From positions 199,501 to 263,500 of the forward strand of contig NZ_JAKZHW010000002.1 in NCBI RefSeq assembly GCF_022568775.1: a stretch of DNA of 64,000 bases. The letters run 5' to 3'. Numbering within the stretch: position 1 is the first letter of the stretch; each line of letters opens with the position of its first letter. Position numbers and translations under genes: made by a program. This document shows, piece by piece, positions 35,532 to 43,485 of this stretch. The stretch is from Sphingomonas telluris. GTDB lineage: Bacteria; Pseudomonadota; Alphaproteobacteria; Sphingomonadales; Sphingomonadaceae. The notes beneath the pieces were generated by a model. The model had not been told where the DNA came from and did not search any database. It worked only from the letters and a program-made list of their open reading frames with translations.

Positions 35532-35629
35532 GGTCACCCGTGCTTCCCGCATTAACCTCATGCGCTTACGGCTTTCCTCAAGGGGATGGTTACCGGAACG
35601 GAAAGGATTCAGTCCGAAACGGATCGTTC

Positions 35630-36154
35630 TCACAGATATTCGGCGGTGATCGGAAGGTCGCCGCGGAAGTCGCCTTCCTCATCTCCGCGCACGCTGATGC
35701 GCCCGCCGAATCGAAAGCTGAGCGTTCCCGACGCGTCCAGACGCGGAACGGACTGAAGGTCAGTGGTGATCTCGTCGATCGTGATTCGCCCACCGTTTGC
35801 GGAATAGAGCTCGATGCGGCGGGGAAGGTCGATACGGATGGCGCGGCCCGGCTGCCCGCGTACGCGCGCTTCGCCGACCATCGCTCGGCCGCTCAGGGAT
35901 TCGACGGTCCCGGTGGTCTGGCTCGAACCGTCAGGGCCCAGCTTCGCAGTGCCGGCGCCGCGGCCGAGCACGATGAGGCGATCGAAGTCGAGAGCAGCAT
36001 CCACTTCCAGGTGGATCAGGCCGTCAGCAGTGGCCGCTTCAGGAGCAGTTGTGGGGGTCGAACAGAGCCTGCACTGGGCAAGCGCCGACGGCGCCGGGGC
36101 GAGGGCCACAGCGGCAAGAAGCCACAACGCGATGAACACACGACGTTCCATCAT
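35630..36154 (-). CDS. Second DUF4402-like exported protein
   Basis: A 174-residue exported protein (signal peptide about 1-26, MMERRVFIALWLLAAVALAP), then QCRLCSTPTTAPEA with two Cys near the mature N terminus, and a beta domain: LDFDRLIVLGRGAGTAKLGP, GRAIRIDLPRRIELYSANGG, GTLSFRFGGRISVRGDEEGD and FRGDLPITAEYL, which ends like DUF4402 proteins. Possibly a minor or tip subunit. It is the first gene of the four-gene locus and divergent from the PBP gene (121-bp gap). Confidence 0.7.
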   Translation of the reverse strand: MMERRVFIALWLLAAVALAPAPSALAQCRLCSTPTTAPEAATADGLIHLEVDAALDFDRLIVLGRGAGTAKLGPDGSSQTTGTVESLSGRAMVGEARVRGQPGRAIRIDLPRRIELYSANGGRITIDEITTDLQSVPRLDASGTLSFRFGGRISVRGDEEGDFRGDLPITAEYL

Positions 36155-36275
36155 CGGGCGACGCTAGCGGCGAATGCATAAAACAGGGTTAATCCGCGGG
36201 TAACGTCCTGCGTCGCACGGGATCGAACAGTGACGCTTGTCGGTTCCCCAATGACTTTCTATCCGTTGATCCCAG

Positions 36276-38405
36276 ATGGCCCGCGCTGATCCTTCACCTT
36301 CCCGCCGGCCGTTAGTCACAGCGATGAAGGCGCTCGTCTATCTCGCGCTGGTCGGATTGCTGGCGCTCATCGTCGCCGTGGCGGTCGCTTATGCCAACCT
36401 GCCGAGCTATTCGTCGCTCGCGAAGCGCAGCGATCTTGGCCAGATGATCCGAGTTCGCGCGGCGAACGGCGCCGTGCTGGTCAATATCGGGCCGAGCTTC
36501 GGTCAATGGCTGAAGTACAACGACATTCCACCGGAAATGCGAGCGGCCATGATCGCGGTCGAGGACAAGCGCTTCCGCTCTCACCTCGGCGTCGATCCGC
36601 TTGGCGTGGCGCGCGCAGTGAAGGTGAGGGCGCAAACTGGGCACTGGGCCCAGGGCGGCTCGACGATCACGCAGCAGCTCGCGCGCAATATCTTCCTGAC
36701 CAACAACCGGACTTTCGCCCGCAAGGTGAAGGAAGCCATCCTGGCGCTGGCGATCGAGCGCAAGTTCTCGAAGAACGAGATTCTCGAACTCTATCTCAAC
36801 CGCGTCTATTTCGGCGGCGGCGCGTACGGAATCGACGCGGCATCACGCCGGTTCTTCGGTCACAGCGCGCATAACCTGTCGCTGGGTGAGGCAGCGATCA
36901 TCGCCGGTCTGGTCAAGGCGCCGTCAAACTATTCGCCGACGGCAGACGTCGAGGCCGCGCGCGACCGTTCGAAGGTCGTGCTGCAGACGATGGTCCAGAA
37001 CGGCTTCGTCGATTCGGCCAGTGCCGCGCAGGTCGATCCGGCGACTATCGCGATCCAGCCGACGACCAAGCAGAACAGCGTTCGCTACTTCACCGACTGG
37101 GCTCTCCCGCAGCTCGACGCGCTCATCGACGAATCGAGCGAGCCGATCGAAGTCTGGACGACGCTCGATCCGAACATGCAGGCTGCGGCGGATCGCGCCA
37201 TTGTTGCGAATGCGCCGGCGAATGCGCAGGGCGCACTGGTGGCGATGGATCGCGATGGCGCCGTTCGCGCCATGGTCGGCGGTCGCGACTATGTGAGCTC
37301 GATCTACAACCGGGCGACGCAGGCGGAACGGCAGCCCGGCTCGGCCTTCAAGCTCTTCGTCTACCTGGCGGCGCTCGAATCGGGGATGAAGCCGACCGAT
37401 ACGTTGGTCGATGAACCGGTGACTATCGACGGCTGGACGCCGCGCAATGCCACGCGCACGAACATCGGCCCGGTCGAGCTGCGCGAAGCGTTTGCGCGAT
37501 CGATCAACACCATCAGTGCAAAGATCGGCGCTCAGGTTGGCTTCGGCACCATCGCCGACATGGCACGCCGGTTCGGCATCAGCAGCAAGATCTCGACCTT
37601 CCCCTCGATGGTGCTGGGAACGAGCGAGGTCCGCCTCATCGACATGACCCGTGCCTTCGCATCGGTCGCGAACCAGGGTGTCGCGGTCCAGCCCTACGCG
37701 ATCCGTCGTGTCGTAACCGCCGACGGACGCCAGCTCTACGCACATGATGCCGAGGAAGGCCGTGTGCTCGTCGCGCCTTGGGTCGCGGCGGAGATGACGG
37801 ACTTGCTGCAGACCGCGGTGATGACCGGCACCGGTCGCGCTGCGCAGATAGGGCGGCCCGTCGCGGGCAAGACGGGCACCACCAGCTCCAACAAGGACGG
37901 CTGGTTCATCGGCTTCTCGAGCGGGCTGACAACCGGCGTGTGGATGGGCCGCGACGATGCGCGCCCCATCGCCGGCCTTCAGGGCGGCACCGCGCCTGCG
38001 CGAGCTTTCCACGATTTCATGAGCGTCGCCGTCGCCAACCGGCCCGTCGAGCAGTTCCAGACCCAGGTCCCAGTTCCCGATTGGGACCTGGGGGACGACG
38101 GCGCCGAATATGCCACCGACAACCAGGTGGGTTTCGAGCCGCTGGTCGACGAAAACGGCAACCCGCTGCCCAATCAGCCAGCCGACAATCCGCCGCCGCC
38201 AGAGACGCAGCAGCCGCAGGGTGGCCAGGTCGATCAGCAATGGCTGGACCAGGTTCTTCCGCCGAACGGGCAGCGCTCCAACCAGCCGGTTCGCCCGGCT
38301 CCGCCTCAGCCTCAGGTTGTACGGCCGCAACCGACGCAGCCGCAGCCGAGGTCAGTGCGACCGCCCGATCCGCTTGAGCCGGCCCCCGACACGCCGCAGC
38401 AATAG
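36276..38405 (+). CDS. Class A penicillin-binding protein (PBP1-type transglycosylase/transpeptidase)
   Basis: A 709-residue bifunctional peptidoglycan synthase. TM helix about 17-40. GT51 domain about 60-230 with catalytic Glu96 in AVEDKRF and GGSTITQQLARN. Transpeptidase about 290-570 with Ser356 in PGSAFKLF (SxxK), SIN at 409, and KTGTT at 531. The last 110 residues are a Pro/Gln-rich tail (PPPPETQQPQGGQ..., residues about 610-709) that is probably disordered and periplasmic. The stop overlaps the 3' end of the metallopeptidase gene by 54 bp, convergent. Confidence 0.95.
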   Translation: MARADPSPSRRPLVTAMKALVYLALVGLLALIVAVAVAYANLPSYSSLAKRSDLGQMIRVRAANGAVLVNIGPSFGQWLKYNDIPPEMRAAMIAVEDKRFRSHLGVDPLGVARAVKVRAQTGHWAQGGSTITQQLARNIFLTNNRTFARKVKEAILALAIERKFSKNEILELYLNRVYFGGGAYGIDAASRRFFGHSAHNLSLGEAAIIAGLVKAPSNYSPTADVEAARDRSKVVLQTMVQNGFVDSASAAQVDPATIAIQPTTKQNSVRYFTDWALPQLDALIDESSEPIEVWTTLDPNMQAAADRAIVANAPANAQGALVAMDRDGAVRAMVGGRDYVSSIYNRATQAERQPGSAFKLFVYLAALESGMKPTDTLVDEPVTIDGWTPRNATRTNIGPVELREAFARSINTISAKIGAQVGFGTIADMARRFGISSKISTFPSMVLGTSEVRLIDMTRAFASVANQGVAVQPYAIRRVVTADGRQLYAHDAEEGRVLVAPWVAAEMTDLLQTAVMTGTGRAAQIGRPVAGKTGTTSSNKDGWFIGFSSGLTTGVWMGRDDARPIAGLQGGTAPARAFHDFMSVAVANRPVEQFQTQVPVPDWDLGDDGAEYATDNQVGFEPLVDENGNPLPNQPADNPPPPETQQPQGGQVDQQWLDQVLPPNGQRSNQPVRPAPPQPQVVRPQPTQPQPRSVRPPDPLEPAPDTPQQ

Positions 38406-39071
38406 CCGCGCGGCGTCCGCGTCGCCGCCGAACAACTCAGACTCTAGCGCCTTGAATTCGCGGCCATGATCCATGTGCCGCAAGTGCGCGACCTCGTGCG
38501 CGACGACGTAACGCCGCGCCTCCGGAGGGGCGAGGATCAACCGCCAGCTGTAACGAATCCGGCCGGCCGAGGAGCAACTGCCCCAGCGCGTGTCGGCATC
38601 GCCAACGCCGACCGCTTTGACCGTTACGCCGGCGCGCTGGGCGATTTCCGCGGTCTCGGACGACAAAACGTCCAGCGCGCGACGTTTGAGGAAGAGCTCA
38701 ATCCGACGCGCGAAGCCGTCTTGAGGACCGCCGCAGGTCAGCCGGCCGCCTGTCAACTTCGGGGTACGTGGCGCGGTCGGCGACCACACCAGCTCGACCT
38801 CCTCGCCCTCCACCGGAATGCGCGCGCCGGATTCAAGAGGTTCGCTCGGCAACATCGCGCCGAGCTGCGCTTGGACCCACTCCCGCTGCTCGGCTGCCCA
38901 GGCGAGCGCGACCTTGCGGTTCATGCGCAGCGGACCCGTGAGCTTGAGGACGCCGCGCCGCTCGTCGAGCCGCAGCCGCATCCTGCGCGCTCCACGGATC
39001 CCGCGGATCTCCACGGGCAAGGGCAGGTCGGAATGCTGGAACAGTGCCTCAGAGGGCCTTGTCGACGACAT
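38352..39071 (-). CDS. YgjP-like zinc metallopeptidase (DUF45)
   Basis: A 239-residue protein of the YgjP/SprT-like DUF45 group. The zinc site is VAHEVAHLRHMDHGREF (HEVAH with a third His). The upstream WGSCSSAGRIRYSWRLILAP is the conserved substrate-side strand. The start chosen is ATG 39071 (MSSTRPSEALFQHSD). It overlaps the ycgN-like stop by 23 bp and the PBP stop by 54 bp. Substrate unknown. Confidence 0.87.
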   Translation of the reverse strand: MSSTRPSEALFQHSDLPLPVEIRGIRGARRMRLRLDERRGVLKLTGPLRMNRKVALAWAAEQREWVQAQLGAMLPSEPLESGARIPVEGEEVELVWSPTAPRTPKLTGGRLTCGGPQDGFARRIELFLKRRALDVLSSETAEIAQRAGVTVKAVGVGDADTRWGSCSSAGRIRYSWRLILAPPEARRYVVAHEVAHLRHMDHGREFKALESELFGGDADAARLLLRRVGGRLKRIGRSH

Positions 39072-39501
39072 GATCCTCCAGTTCCTCGACGTCGGCCTCG
39101 CTGACCGTCCAGCCTCGCGTGGACTGACCCGCCTCGTGAACCGTCTCACGGCTGCCCGAGACGAGATAATGCCAGGCGGGGAGAGGCTGGCCTTCCGAGC
39201 GCAGCCGATAAGCGCAGCTCTCCGGTAGCCAATCCAGCTTCCCGATGCTGTTCCGGCTCAGGACCACGCAGTCGGTCACCCGGCTCTTGCGATGCGCATA
39301 GTCCGTGCAGCGCCCGTTGCGCCGGTCGAGCAAGGCGCAGGCGACGTTGGTCGGGTAGATGAGGCCAGTCTCCTCATCCTCTAGCTTGTGGAGGCAGCAA
39401 CGGCCGCAGCCGTCACACAGCGCTTCCCACTGACCGCGGTCGAGTTCGGCGAGGGGTCTCTCCCAGAAAGGCTTCACATCGGCCATGACAAGTTCAGACA
39501 T
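39049..39501 (-). CDS. YcgN/UPF0260 family cysteine-cluster protein
   Basis: A 150-residue protein with the UPF0260 arrangement: FWERPLAELDRGQWEALCDG, CGRCCLHKLEDEETG, YPTNVACALLDRRNGRCTDY and TDCVVLSRN followed by LPESCAYRL. The eight or more Cys probably bind metal or clusters. Function unknown. It is upstream of and overlaps the DUF45 gene, so they share a transcript. Confidence 0.88.
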   Translation of the reverse strand: MSELVMADVKPFWERPLAELDRGQWEALCDGCGRCCLHKLEDEETGLIYPTNVACALLDRRNGRCTDYAHRKSRVTDCVVLSRNSIGKLDWLPESCAYRLRSEGQPLPAWHYLVSGSRETVHEAGQSTRGWTVSEADVEELEDHVVDKAL

Positions 39502-39553
39502 GCTTTGCTATCGGCACGCATTCAAGGACACCGGGGACAAAAGGGTTCGGAAT

Positions 39554-40162
39554 ATGAAGCGCTTCGGATGGGTGGTGCTTGCGGCAGCGGCTGTTTCGAC
39601 GGCTTCGCCCGTGCTCGCGCAATCCTACGTCTCGGACGCCGAGCCGTTCATCAGCGCCGTCAAATCCCGCGATGGCGACAAGGCGACGCAGCTGGTGAAC
39701 GACCGGCCGACGGTCCTCAACACGCGAAACGCCAAGGGCGAGACTGCGCTGAATATCGTCATCGCCCGCAGCGATGAGCTCTGGACGCAATTCCTTCTCG
39801 GCAAGGGTGCAGACCCGAACTTTGCCGCGTCGAACGGCGACACGCCGCTCATCACGGCGGCGCGCGTTGGATTCCTGCCGGCTATGGACCTGTTGTTCCA
39901 GTTGGGCGTCAAGGTCGATACAGCGAACAAGATGGGCGAGACGCCGCTGATCGTCGCAGTCCAGCAGCGCGAGCTGGAGGCCGTGAAGCTTCTTCTCGCG
40001 CATGGCGCCGACCCAGACCGGAAGGACAGCGCGGCAGGCTATTCGGCGCGCGATTATGCCAAGCGTGACAATCGTTCCCGCGACATTCTGAACGCGATCG
40101 AAGCGGCGAAGAAACCCGCGTCGAAACCCAAGTCCGACGACCTGAACAGCTTCAAGCTCTAG
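39554..40162 (+). CDS. Exported ankyrin-repeat protein
   Basis: A 202-residue protein with a signal peptide (MKRFGWVVLAAAAVSTASPV, cut near AQA-like LAQS) and about four ankyrin repeats: NAKGETALNIVIARSDELWT, SNGDTPLITAARVGFLPAMD, KMGETPLIVAVQQRELEAVK and SAAGYSARDYAKRDNRSRDI. A short charged tail follows. Ankyrin repeats are protein-binding scaffolds, here presumably in the periplasm. Partner unknown. Convergent with mmcB, overlapping by 4 bp. Confidence 0.85.
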   Translation: MKRFGWVVLAAAAVSTASPVLAQSYVSDAEPFISAVKSRDGDKATQLVNDRPTVLNTRNAKGETALNIVIARSDELWTQFLLGKGADPNFAASNGDTPLITAARVGFLPAMDLLFQLGVKVDTANKMGETPLIVAVQQRELEAVKLLLAHGADPDRKDSAAGYSARDYAKRDNRSRDILNAIEAAKKPASKPKSDDLNSFKL

Positions 40163-40653
40163 AAGTCGTCCCCGAGGCTCGGATCGATCTGCGCCGAGAG
40201 GCGGCGCGCGGCCCGCCGCGCAAAGCGTAGCAGCTCGGACTTCCGACGCGCGGGCGGAAGCGGCCGCTGCACCGCGTCGCGCACCAGCACTGCGTCGTAA
40301 CGGTCGGCGACGATAAGGCCCGCTTCGTTGGGAAGGAATCTCTCCGCCTCGCAATGATGCGCCAGCTCGGGCGGGACCGCCCAGAAGAAGCGGTCGCAAT
40401 AGTCGAGATATTCCGTCCACTTCGCGTCCCCGAGCAGGTCGCTCTTGGCGACCTTGATCTCTACGATCGTGAGCGCGCCCTTGCCGTCGATCGCCATCAT
40501 GTCGGCGCGACGGCCGTTCGCGAGCGGCACTTCGCAGATGGCGAACAGGTCCTGGCGGCAGAACAGGCGAGTGACCCCGCGCGCGACCTCCGCGGCGATG
40601 GGAGGCGCGTCCTGGAAGCAGGGTCCGAGAATCGATTCGGGGGCTGTGCTCAC
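40159..40653 (-). CDS. mmcB: MmcB family DNA repair protein (PD-(D/E)xK nuclease fold)
   Basis: A 164-residue MmcB. The nuclease-like core is EVPLANGRRADMMAIDGKG followed by LTIVEIKVAKSD, giving D51, E65 and K67 of the PD-(D/E)xK pattern; ending PLPPARRKSELLRFARRAA is also family-like. In Caulobacter the gene is SOS-regulated and protects against mitomycin C. Here a GAAC-N7-GAAC LexA box sits 13 bp before the GTG start. Upstream is a SleB-like gene. Confidence 0.9.
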   Translation of the reverse strand: MSTAPESILGPCFQDAPPIAAEVARGVTRLFCRQDLFAICEVPLANGRRADMMAIDGKGALTIVEIKVAKSDLLGDAKWTEYLDYCDRFFWAVPPELAHHCEAERFLPNEAGLIVADRYDAVLVRDAVQRPLPPARRKSELLRFARRAARRLSAQIDPSLGDDF

Positions 40654-40665
40654 CCCCGAAGGCTA

Positions 40666-40680
40666 GAACAGAATTAGAAC
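40666..40680. promoter_or_regulatory. LexA (SOS) box upstream of mmcB
   Basis: GAACAGAATTAGAAC fits the alphaproteobacterial LexA box GAAC-N7-GAAC (GTTC-N7-GTTC on the mmcB strand) exactly. It ends 13 bp before the mmcB GTG. Confidence 0.8.
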
Positions 40681-40685
40681 GCCGC

Positions 40686-41339
40686 CTAGCGGTAGAAGAC
40701 GTGATTGCCGATGGAGGCGACGCGCTTCAGGCGCCAGCCCGGCGACACACGCTTGGCGTGGAAGAACAGGGCATTGTTGGCCGCCGAGTCCTTCAGATCC
40801 TGGTCGACGATCTTGGCGATCGCGACCGCGGTCTGCCACTGGCGGCTGGCGCGCGGAACCGAGGGAAGCGAACGGCCGTGGACGAAGCTGAACTGCCCAC
40901 GCTGGAAAAGCACGCCGCAATAGGTCGACGGGAAACGGCCGTTCGAATTGGCGCGGTTCGCGATCACCTGGCCGACGGCCAGCTGACCCGCGAGCGGCTC
41001 GCTCTTGGATTCGAAATAGATGCCGACCGCCAGGCACTCGACCTCGTGACTGCCCGCATCCGCGCTGCGGAATTGCTCGACCAGCGACGGCAGGTCGCCC
41101 GTCGGCTTGGCGGGAGTCGCTTGAACGTCGGCGGTAGAGTCAGTGTCGGGAGTAACGACCGGGTCGTTCGACACCGGCAGAGCAGGATATTCGATTCTAT
41201 CGGGCTCAACGATCTTCGGAAGCGAAGCGCTCGTTGCGGCGATGAGGGGTTCAGAGCTCGGGCCAACCTGGGCCGGAGCAACCGAGCTTCCGCTTACCGC
41301 GGCGAAGATCAGCAGTGCCGATCGAAGCGATACCAACAT
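40686..41339 (-). CDS. SleB/CwlJ-like cell wall hydrolase
   Basis: A 217-residue exported hydrolase (hydrophobic N terminus MLVSLRSALLIFAAVSGSSV). The Hydrolase_2 domain (about 85-215) has LAVGIYFESKSEPLAGQLAV with the catalytic Glu, IANRANSNGRFPSTYCGVLF, and HAKRVSPGW near the end. It cleaves peptidoglycan. A 178-bp structured region lies between it and the upstream DUF1491 gene on the same strand, and mmcB follows with a LexA box between. Confidence 0.85.
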   Translation of the reverse strand: MLVSLRSALLIFAAVSGSSVAPAQVGPSSEPLIAATSASLPKIVEPDRIEYPALPVSNDPVVTPDTDSTADVQATPAKPTGDLPSLVEQFRSADAGSHEVECLAVGIYFESKSEPLAGQLAVGQVIANRANSNGRFPSTYCGVLFQRGQFSFVHGRSLPSVPRASRQWQTAVAIAKIVDQDLKDSAANNALFFHAKRVSPGWRLKRVASIGNHVFYR

Positions 41340-41517
41340 AATTTCCGGACAAACTGCGGTTAGCCCCCTTGAGGACGCACAAACTCACGCTCGAAACACG
41401 GCGTATTGCGTCTAAGGTTGCTCCCCGTCTTGCGTGGCATCTCCTCCGGCTAATCCCGGTTGGAGGATGCCCCCCGCTCTGTGCTTGTCCTAGGTTTTGG
41501 GCCGGTCGGGCTCAGGG
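41340..41517 (-). promoter_or_regulatory. Structured 5' leader of the cell wall hydrolase gene
   Basis: No gene is seen here. On the reverse strand GGCATCCTCC (41471-41462) and GGAGGAGATGCC (41447-41436) form a long stem with a 2-nt bulge; an inner CCGG/CCGG can add pairs. Before it is ACAGAGCGGGGG; after it are further stems and a GGGGGCTAACC box near the ATG. The base pairing exceeds what a plain spacer shows. No known class is confidently recognised. Confidence 0.45.
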
Positions 41518-41859
41518 TCAACCCGGAGGCATCGTTTCAGCGATGAATCGTTCCGGGTCCGCGATATCTAGTTCAATTAACCAAAAATCCGCGTCAAACC
41601 GCGCTTTTTTGCGGACCAGTTCGTCGAGAGAATCGGAACCAGCTGTTTCAGGGAACTTCTTGAAGACCCACTGATACGTGAAATCCGGCCCGAGCTCGCG
41701 TTCCAGCAGGCCGTGAACCTCGCCCCTGCAACGCAGGATCAGCGTCAGCGCCCCGCGATCCGGATCGCCCTTCTTGAGCACCGCAGCGAACCCGCCCTGG
41801 GCCTCCGCGCGGCGCCGGATCGCAGCCGCCTCGACATGAGCCGGCAGCCGGTCGGTCAT
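41518..41859 (-). CDS. DUF1491 family protein
   Basis: A 113-residue protein of the small alphaproteobacterial DUF1491 family: VEAAAIRRRAEAQGGFAAVL, KKGDPDRGALTLILRCRG and DADFWLIELDIADPERFIAE. Probably cytosolic. Function unknown. Its start meets the stop of the thioesterase gene at 41859 (one-base overlap), so it is coupled to it. Confidence 0.85.
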   Translation of the reverse strand: MTDRLPAHVEAAAIRRRAEAQGGFAAVLKKGDPDRGALTLILRCRGEVHGLLERELGPDFTYQWVFKKFPETAGSDSLDELVRKKARFDADFWLIELDIADPERFIAETMPPG

Positions 41860-42332
41860 CAGCCCGCGTAGCCCGCGAGACTACTGAGTGCGATGTGCGA
41901 CCGCAGGAAGGTTCCCGTGCCGCGCGCGGCTTCCTCCCCATCCGGACCGATGATGTGGGCGTCGGCGATCAGGACTCGCCGGCGGCCGCTGATCCAGCGG
42001 CCTTCGGCAATCGCCTGCCCGGCCCGCATAGGCCGCGTGAAGTGCAGGTTGAACGCGGTCGTCAGGAGAAAGCGGTCGCTGATGAGGCTGTTCGCCGCAT
42101 AGAAGGCCGCGTCGTCCAGCATCTTGAAATAGAGAGTGCCGTGGGCCGCATTGGCGGCGTGGAAGCTCCCCTCGTCGACTTTGAACCGGATTCGCGCGGT
42201 CCCGGCGCCGGTGATCTCGATGTCCGAGTCGAATTGCCGGTTCACCGGAGCCGAACGATAAAGTGCTTCGAGACGGCGGAAGTGCGCCTCCGCCCCAGTC
42301 GCCGCCAATTCGTCAGGCGGCGTCGCGCTCAT
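41859..42332 (-). CDS. PaaI-type hotdog thioesterase
   Basis: A 157-residue single-hotdog protein. Family features: EGSFHAANAAHGTLYFKMLD with the HGG-like AHGTLYFKMLDDAAF helix, LTTAFNLHFTRPMRAG, and a beta strand rich end with EEAARGTGTFLRS. PaaI-type enzymes hydrolyse acyl-CoAs. Substrate unknown. It overlaps the ptsN 3' end by 20 bp and is followed by DUF1491. Confidence 0.83.
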   Translation of the reverse strand: MSATPPDELAATGAEAHFRRLEALYRSAPVNRQFDSDIEITGAGTARIRFKVDEGSFHAANAAHGTLYFKMLDDAAFYAANSLISDRFLLTTAFNLHFTRPMRAGQAIAEGRWISGRRRVLIADAHIIGPDGEEAARGTGTFLRSHIALSSLAGYAG

Positions 42333-42777
42333 CGGCCCCCATGAGCACGGCGGCGAGCGCGTCGCGGCTTCGCGCGCCGCGCATCTTCTCCAGCGTGGGC
42401 GCGTGGCGAGTCACCCGGCTGATCGAGGCCAGCGCTTTCAAATGCTCGGCCCCCGCGTCGGGCGGCGAGAGCAAAAGGAAGACCAGGTCCACCTTCTGCC
42501 CGTCGATCGCCTTGTAATCGATCGCCTCCGAGAGCCGGACAAACAGGCAGTAGATCCGGTTGATCCCCTCGATCTTTCCATGCGGGATCGCGACGCCGTG
42601 GCCAAAGCCGGTCGACCCAAGCCGCTCACGTTCCGTGACGCTCGACAGGATCTCGCCGGAATCGACGCCCAGGCGCTGTGCCGCCAGCTGCGAAAGCTGC
42701 TGCAGGAGCGCACGCTTGTTTCCCCCCGAGAGGGAGGCCTTGATCGCGTCGAAATCGAGAAAATCCGAAAGCTGCAT
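42313..42777 (-). CDS. ptsN: PTS IIA-like nitrogen regulatory protein
   Basis: A 154-residue EIIA-Ntr. The phosphorylated His is in GHGVAIPHGKIEGINR; the preceding GVDSGEILSSVTERERLGST and the following DLVFLLLSPPDAGAEHLKAL are typical. It is the end of the PTS-Ntr relay (PtsP, PtsO) and controls K+ uptake and carbon-nitrogen balance. It lies downstream of hpf, as in the usual rpoN-hpf-ptsN order (rpoN not seen here). Confidence 0.94.
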   Translation of the reverse strand: MQLSDFLDFDAIKASLSGGNKRALLQQLSQLAAQRLGVDSGEILSSVTERERLGSTGFGHGVAIPHGKIEGINRIYCLFVRLSEAIDYKAIDGQKVDLVFLLLSPPDAGAEHLKALASISRVTRHAPTLEKMRGARSRDALAAVLMGADERDAA

Positions 42778-42844
42778 GTCAACTCAACCAACAGAATGCG
42801 GCGGCGCGCCGCATTAGAGACCGTTACACGAAATCACAATTGGG

Positions 42845-43414
42845 TCAGCGGTCCTGGGGTTCAACCCAGCCGATGTTTCCGTCCTCGCGGCGATAGATCA
42901 TGTTCAATTCGCCTGTGCCACTGTTCTTGAACATCAGCGCGCTGGTGTTGCGCAGGTCCATGAGCATGACCGCATCGGAAACACTCGCCTCGGGAATGTC
43001 GACGCGCGTTTCCGCAACAATCGCCGGGGCCGTCCCCTCATCCTCGTCGGCGTCCTCCTGTTGAGGCGCGAAGATCGTATAGCCGGCGTTCTCGATGAGC
43101 GCGTCGGCGCCGTTGCCCTTATGCTCGCGCAGACGCTTTGCGTAACGCCGAAGCTGGGTCTCGATCTTATCGGCTGCAGCTTCGAAGGCGATGTCGGATT
43201 TTTGCGCACGGTGGTGCGCCTTGAGGACGACGCCGTTCGTCACCGGCGCCACGATATCGCAGATGAAGTCGTTCTGGGGCCCCGGACTGAATGTCACGTT
43301 GGCCGCAACAGCGCGGGAAAAATACTTGTCCGCAATGGATTCCATGCGACCGATTGCCTGGTCGCGCAGCGAGTCAGCAACATCCTGCTGATGGCCCGTC
43401 ACCCGTACGTCCAC
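42845..43414 (-). CDS. hpf: Ribosome hibernation-promoting factor, long form
   Basis: A 189-residue HPF. The N-terminal domain (about 1-100) has VDVRVTGHQQDVADSLRDQA and ADKYFSRAVAANVTFSPGP; the C-terminal dimerisation domain (about 125-189) has EASVSDAVMLMDLRNTSALM and ELNMIYRREDGNIGWVEPQD. The long form makes 100S ribosomes by itself. GTG 43414 follows AAGGAGG; a longer frame to 43513 overlaps dnaQ and is not conserved. Confidence 0.93.
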   Translation of the reverse strand: MDVRVTGHQQDVADSLRDQAIGRMESIADKYFSRAVAANVTFSPGPQNDFICDIVAPVTNGVVLKAHHRAQKSDIAFEAAADKIETQLRRYAKRLREHKGNGADALIENAGYTIFAPQQEDADEDEGTAPAIVAETRVDIPEASVSDAVMLMDLRNTSALMFKNSGTGELNMIYRREDGNIGWVEPQDR

Positions 43415-43485
43415 CTGAGCTAGCCCTCCTTCCTTGGCTGGCGCGGACCGGAGGGTTCGCGCCGCTACTGGCGTTGACCAGCGCC

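Noticed and set aside
36189..36203. CtrA site (TTAATCCGCGGGTAA) upstream of the PBP gene
   Set aside because: The second half is GTAA instead of TTAA, and one imperfect site is not enough.
41340..41517. c-di-AMP (ydaO/yuaA) riboswitch
   Set aside because: Only short blocks resemble it (AGAGCGGGGG, GCTAACC); the core order and pairing do not, and c-di-AMP signalling is not expected in alphaproteobacteria.
41400..41517. SRP RNA or other stable RNA gene in the hydrolase leader
   Set aside because: No GGUCAGGUCCGGAAGGAAGCAGCC-type core or CCA end, so no known stable RNA.
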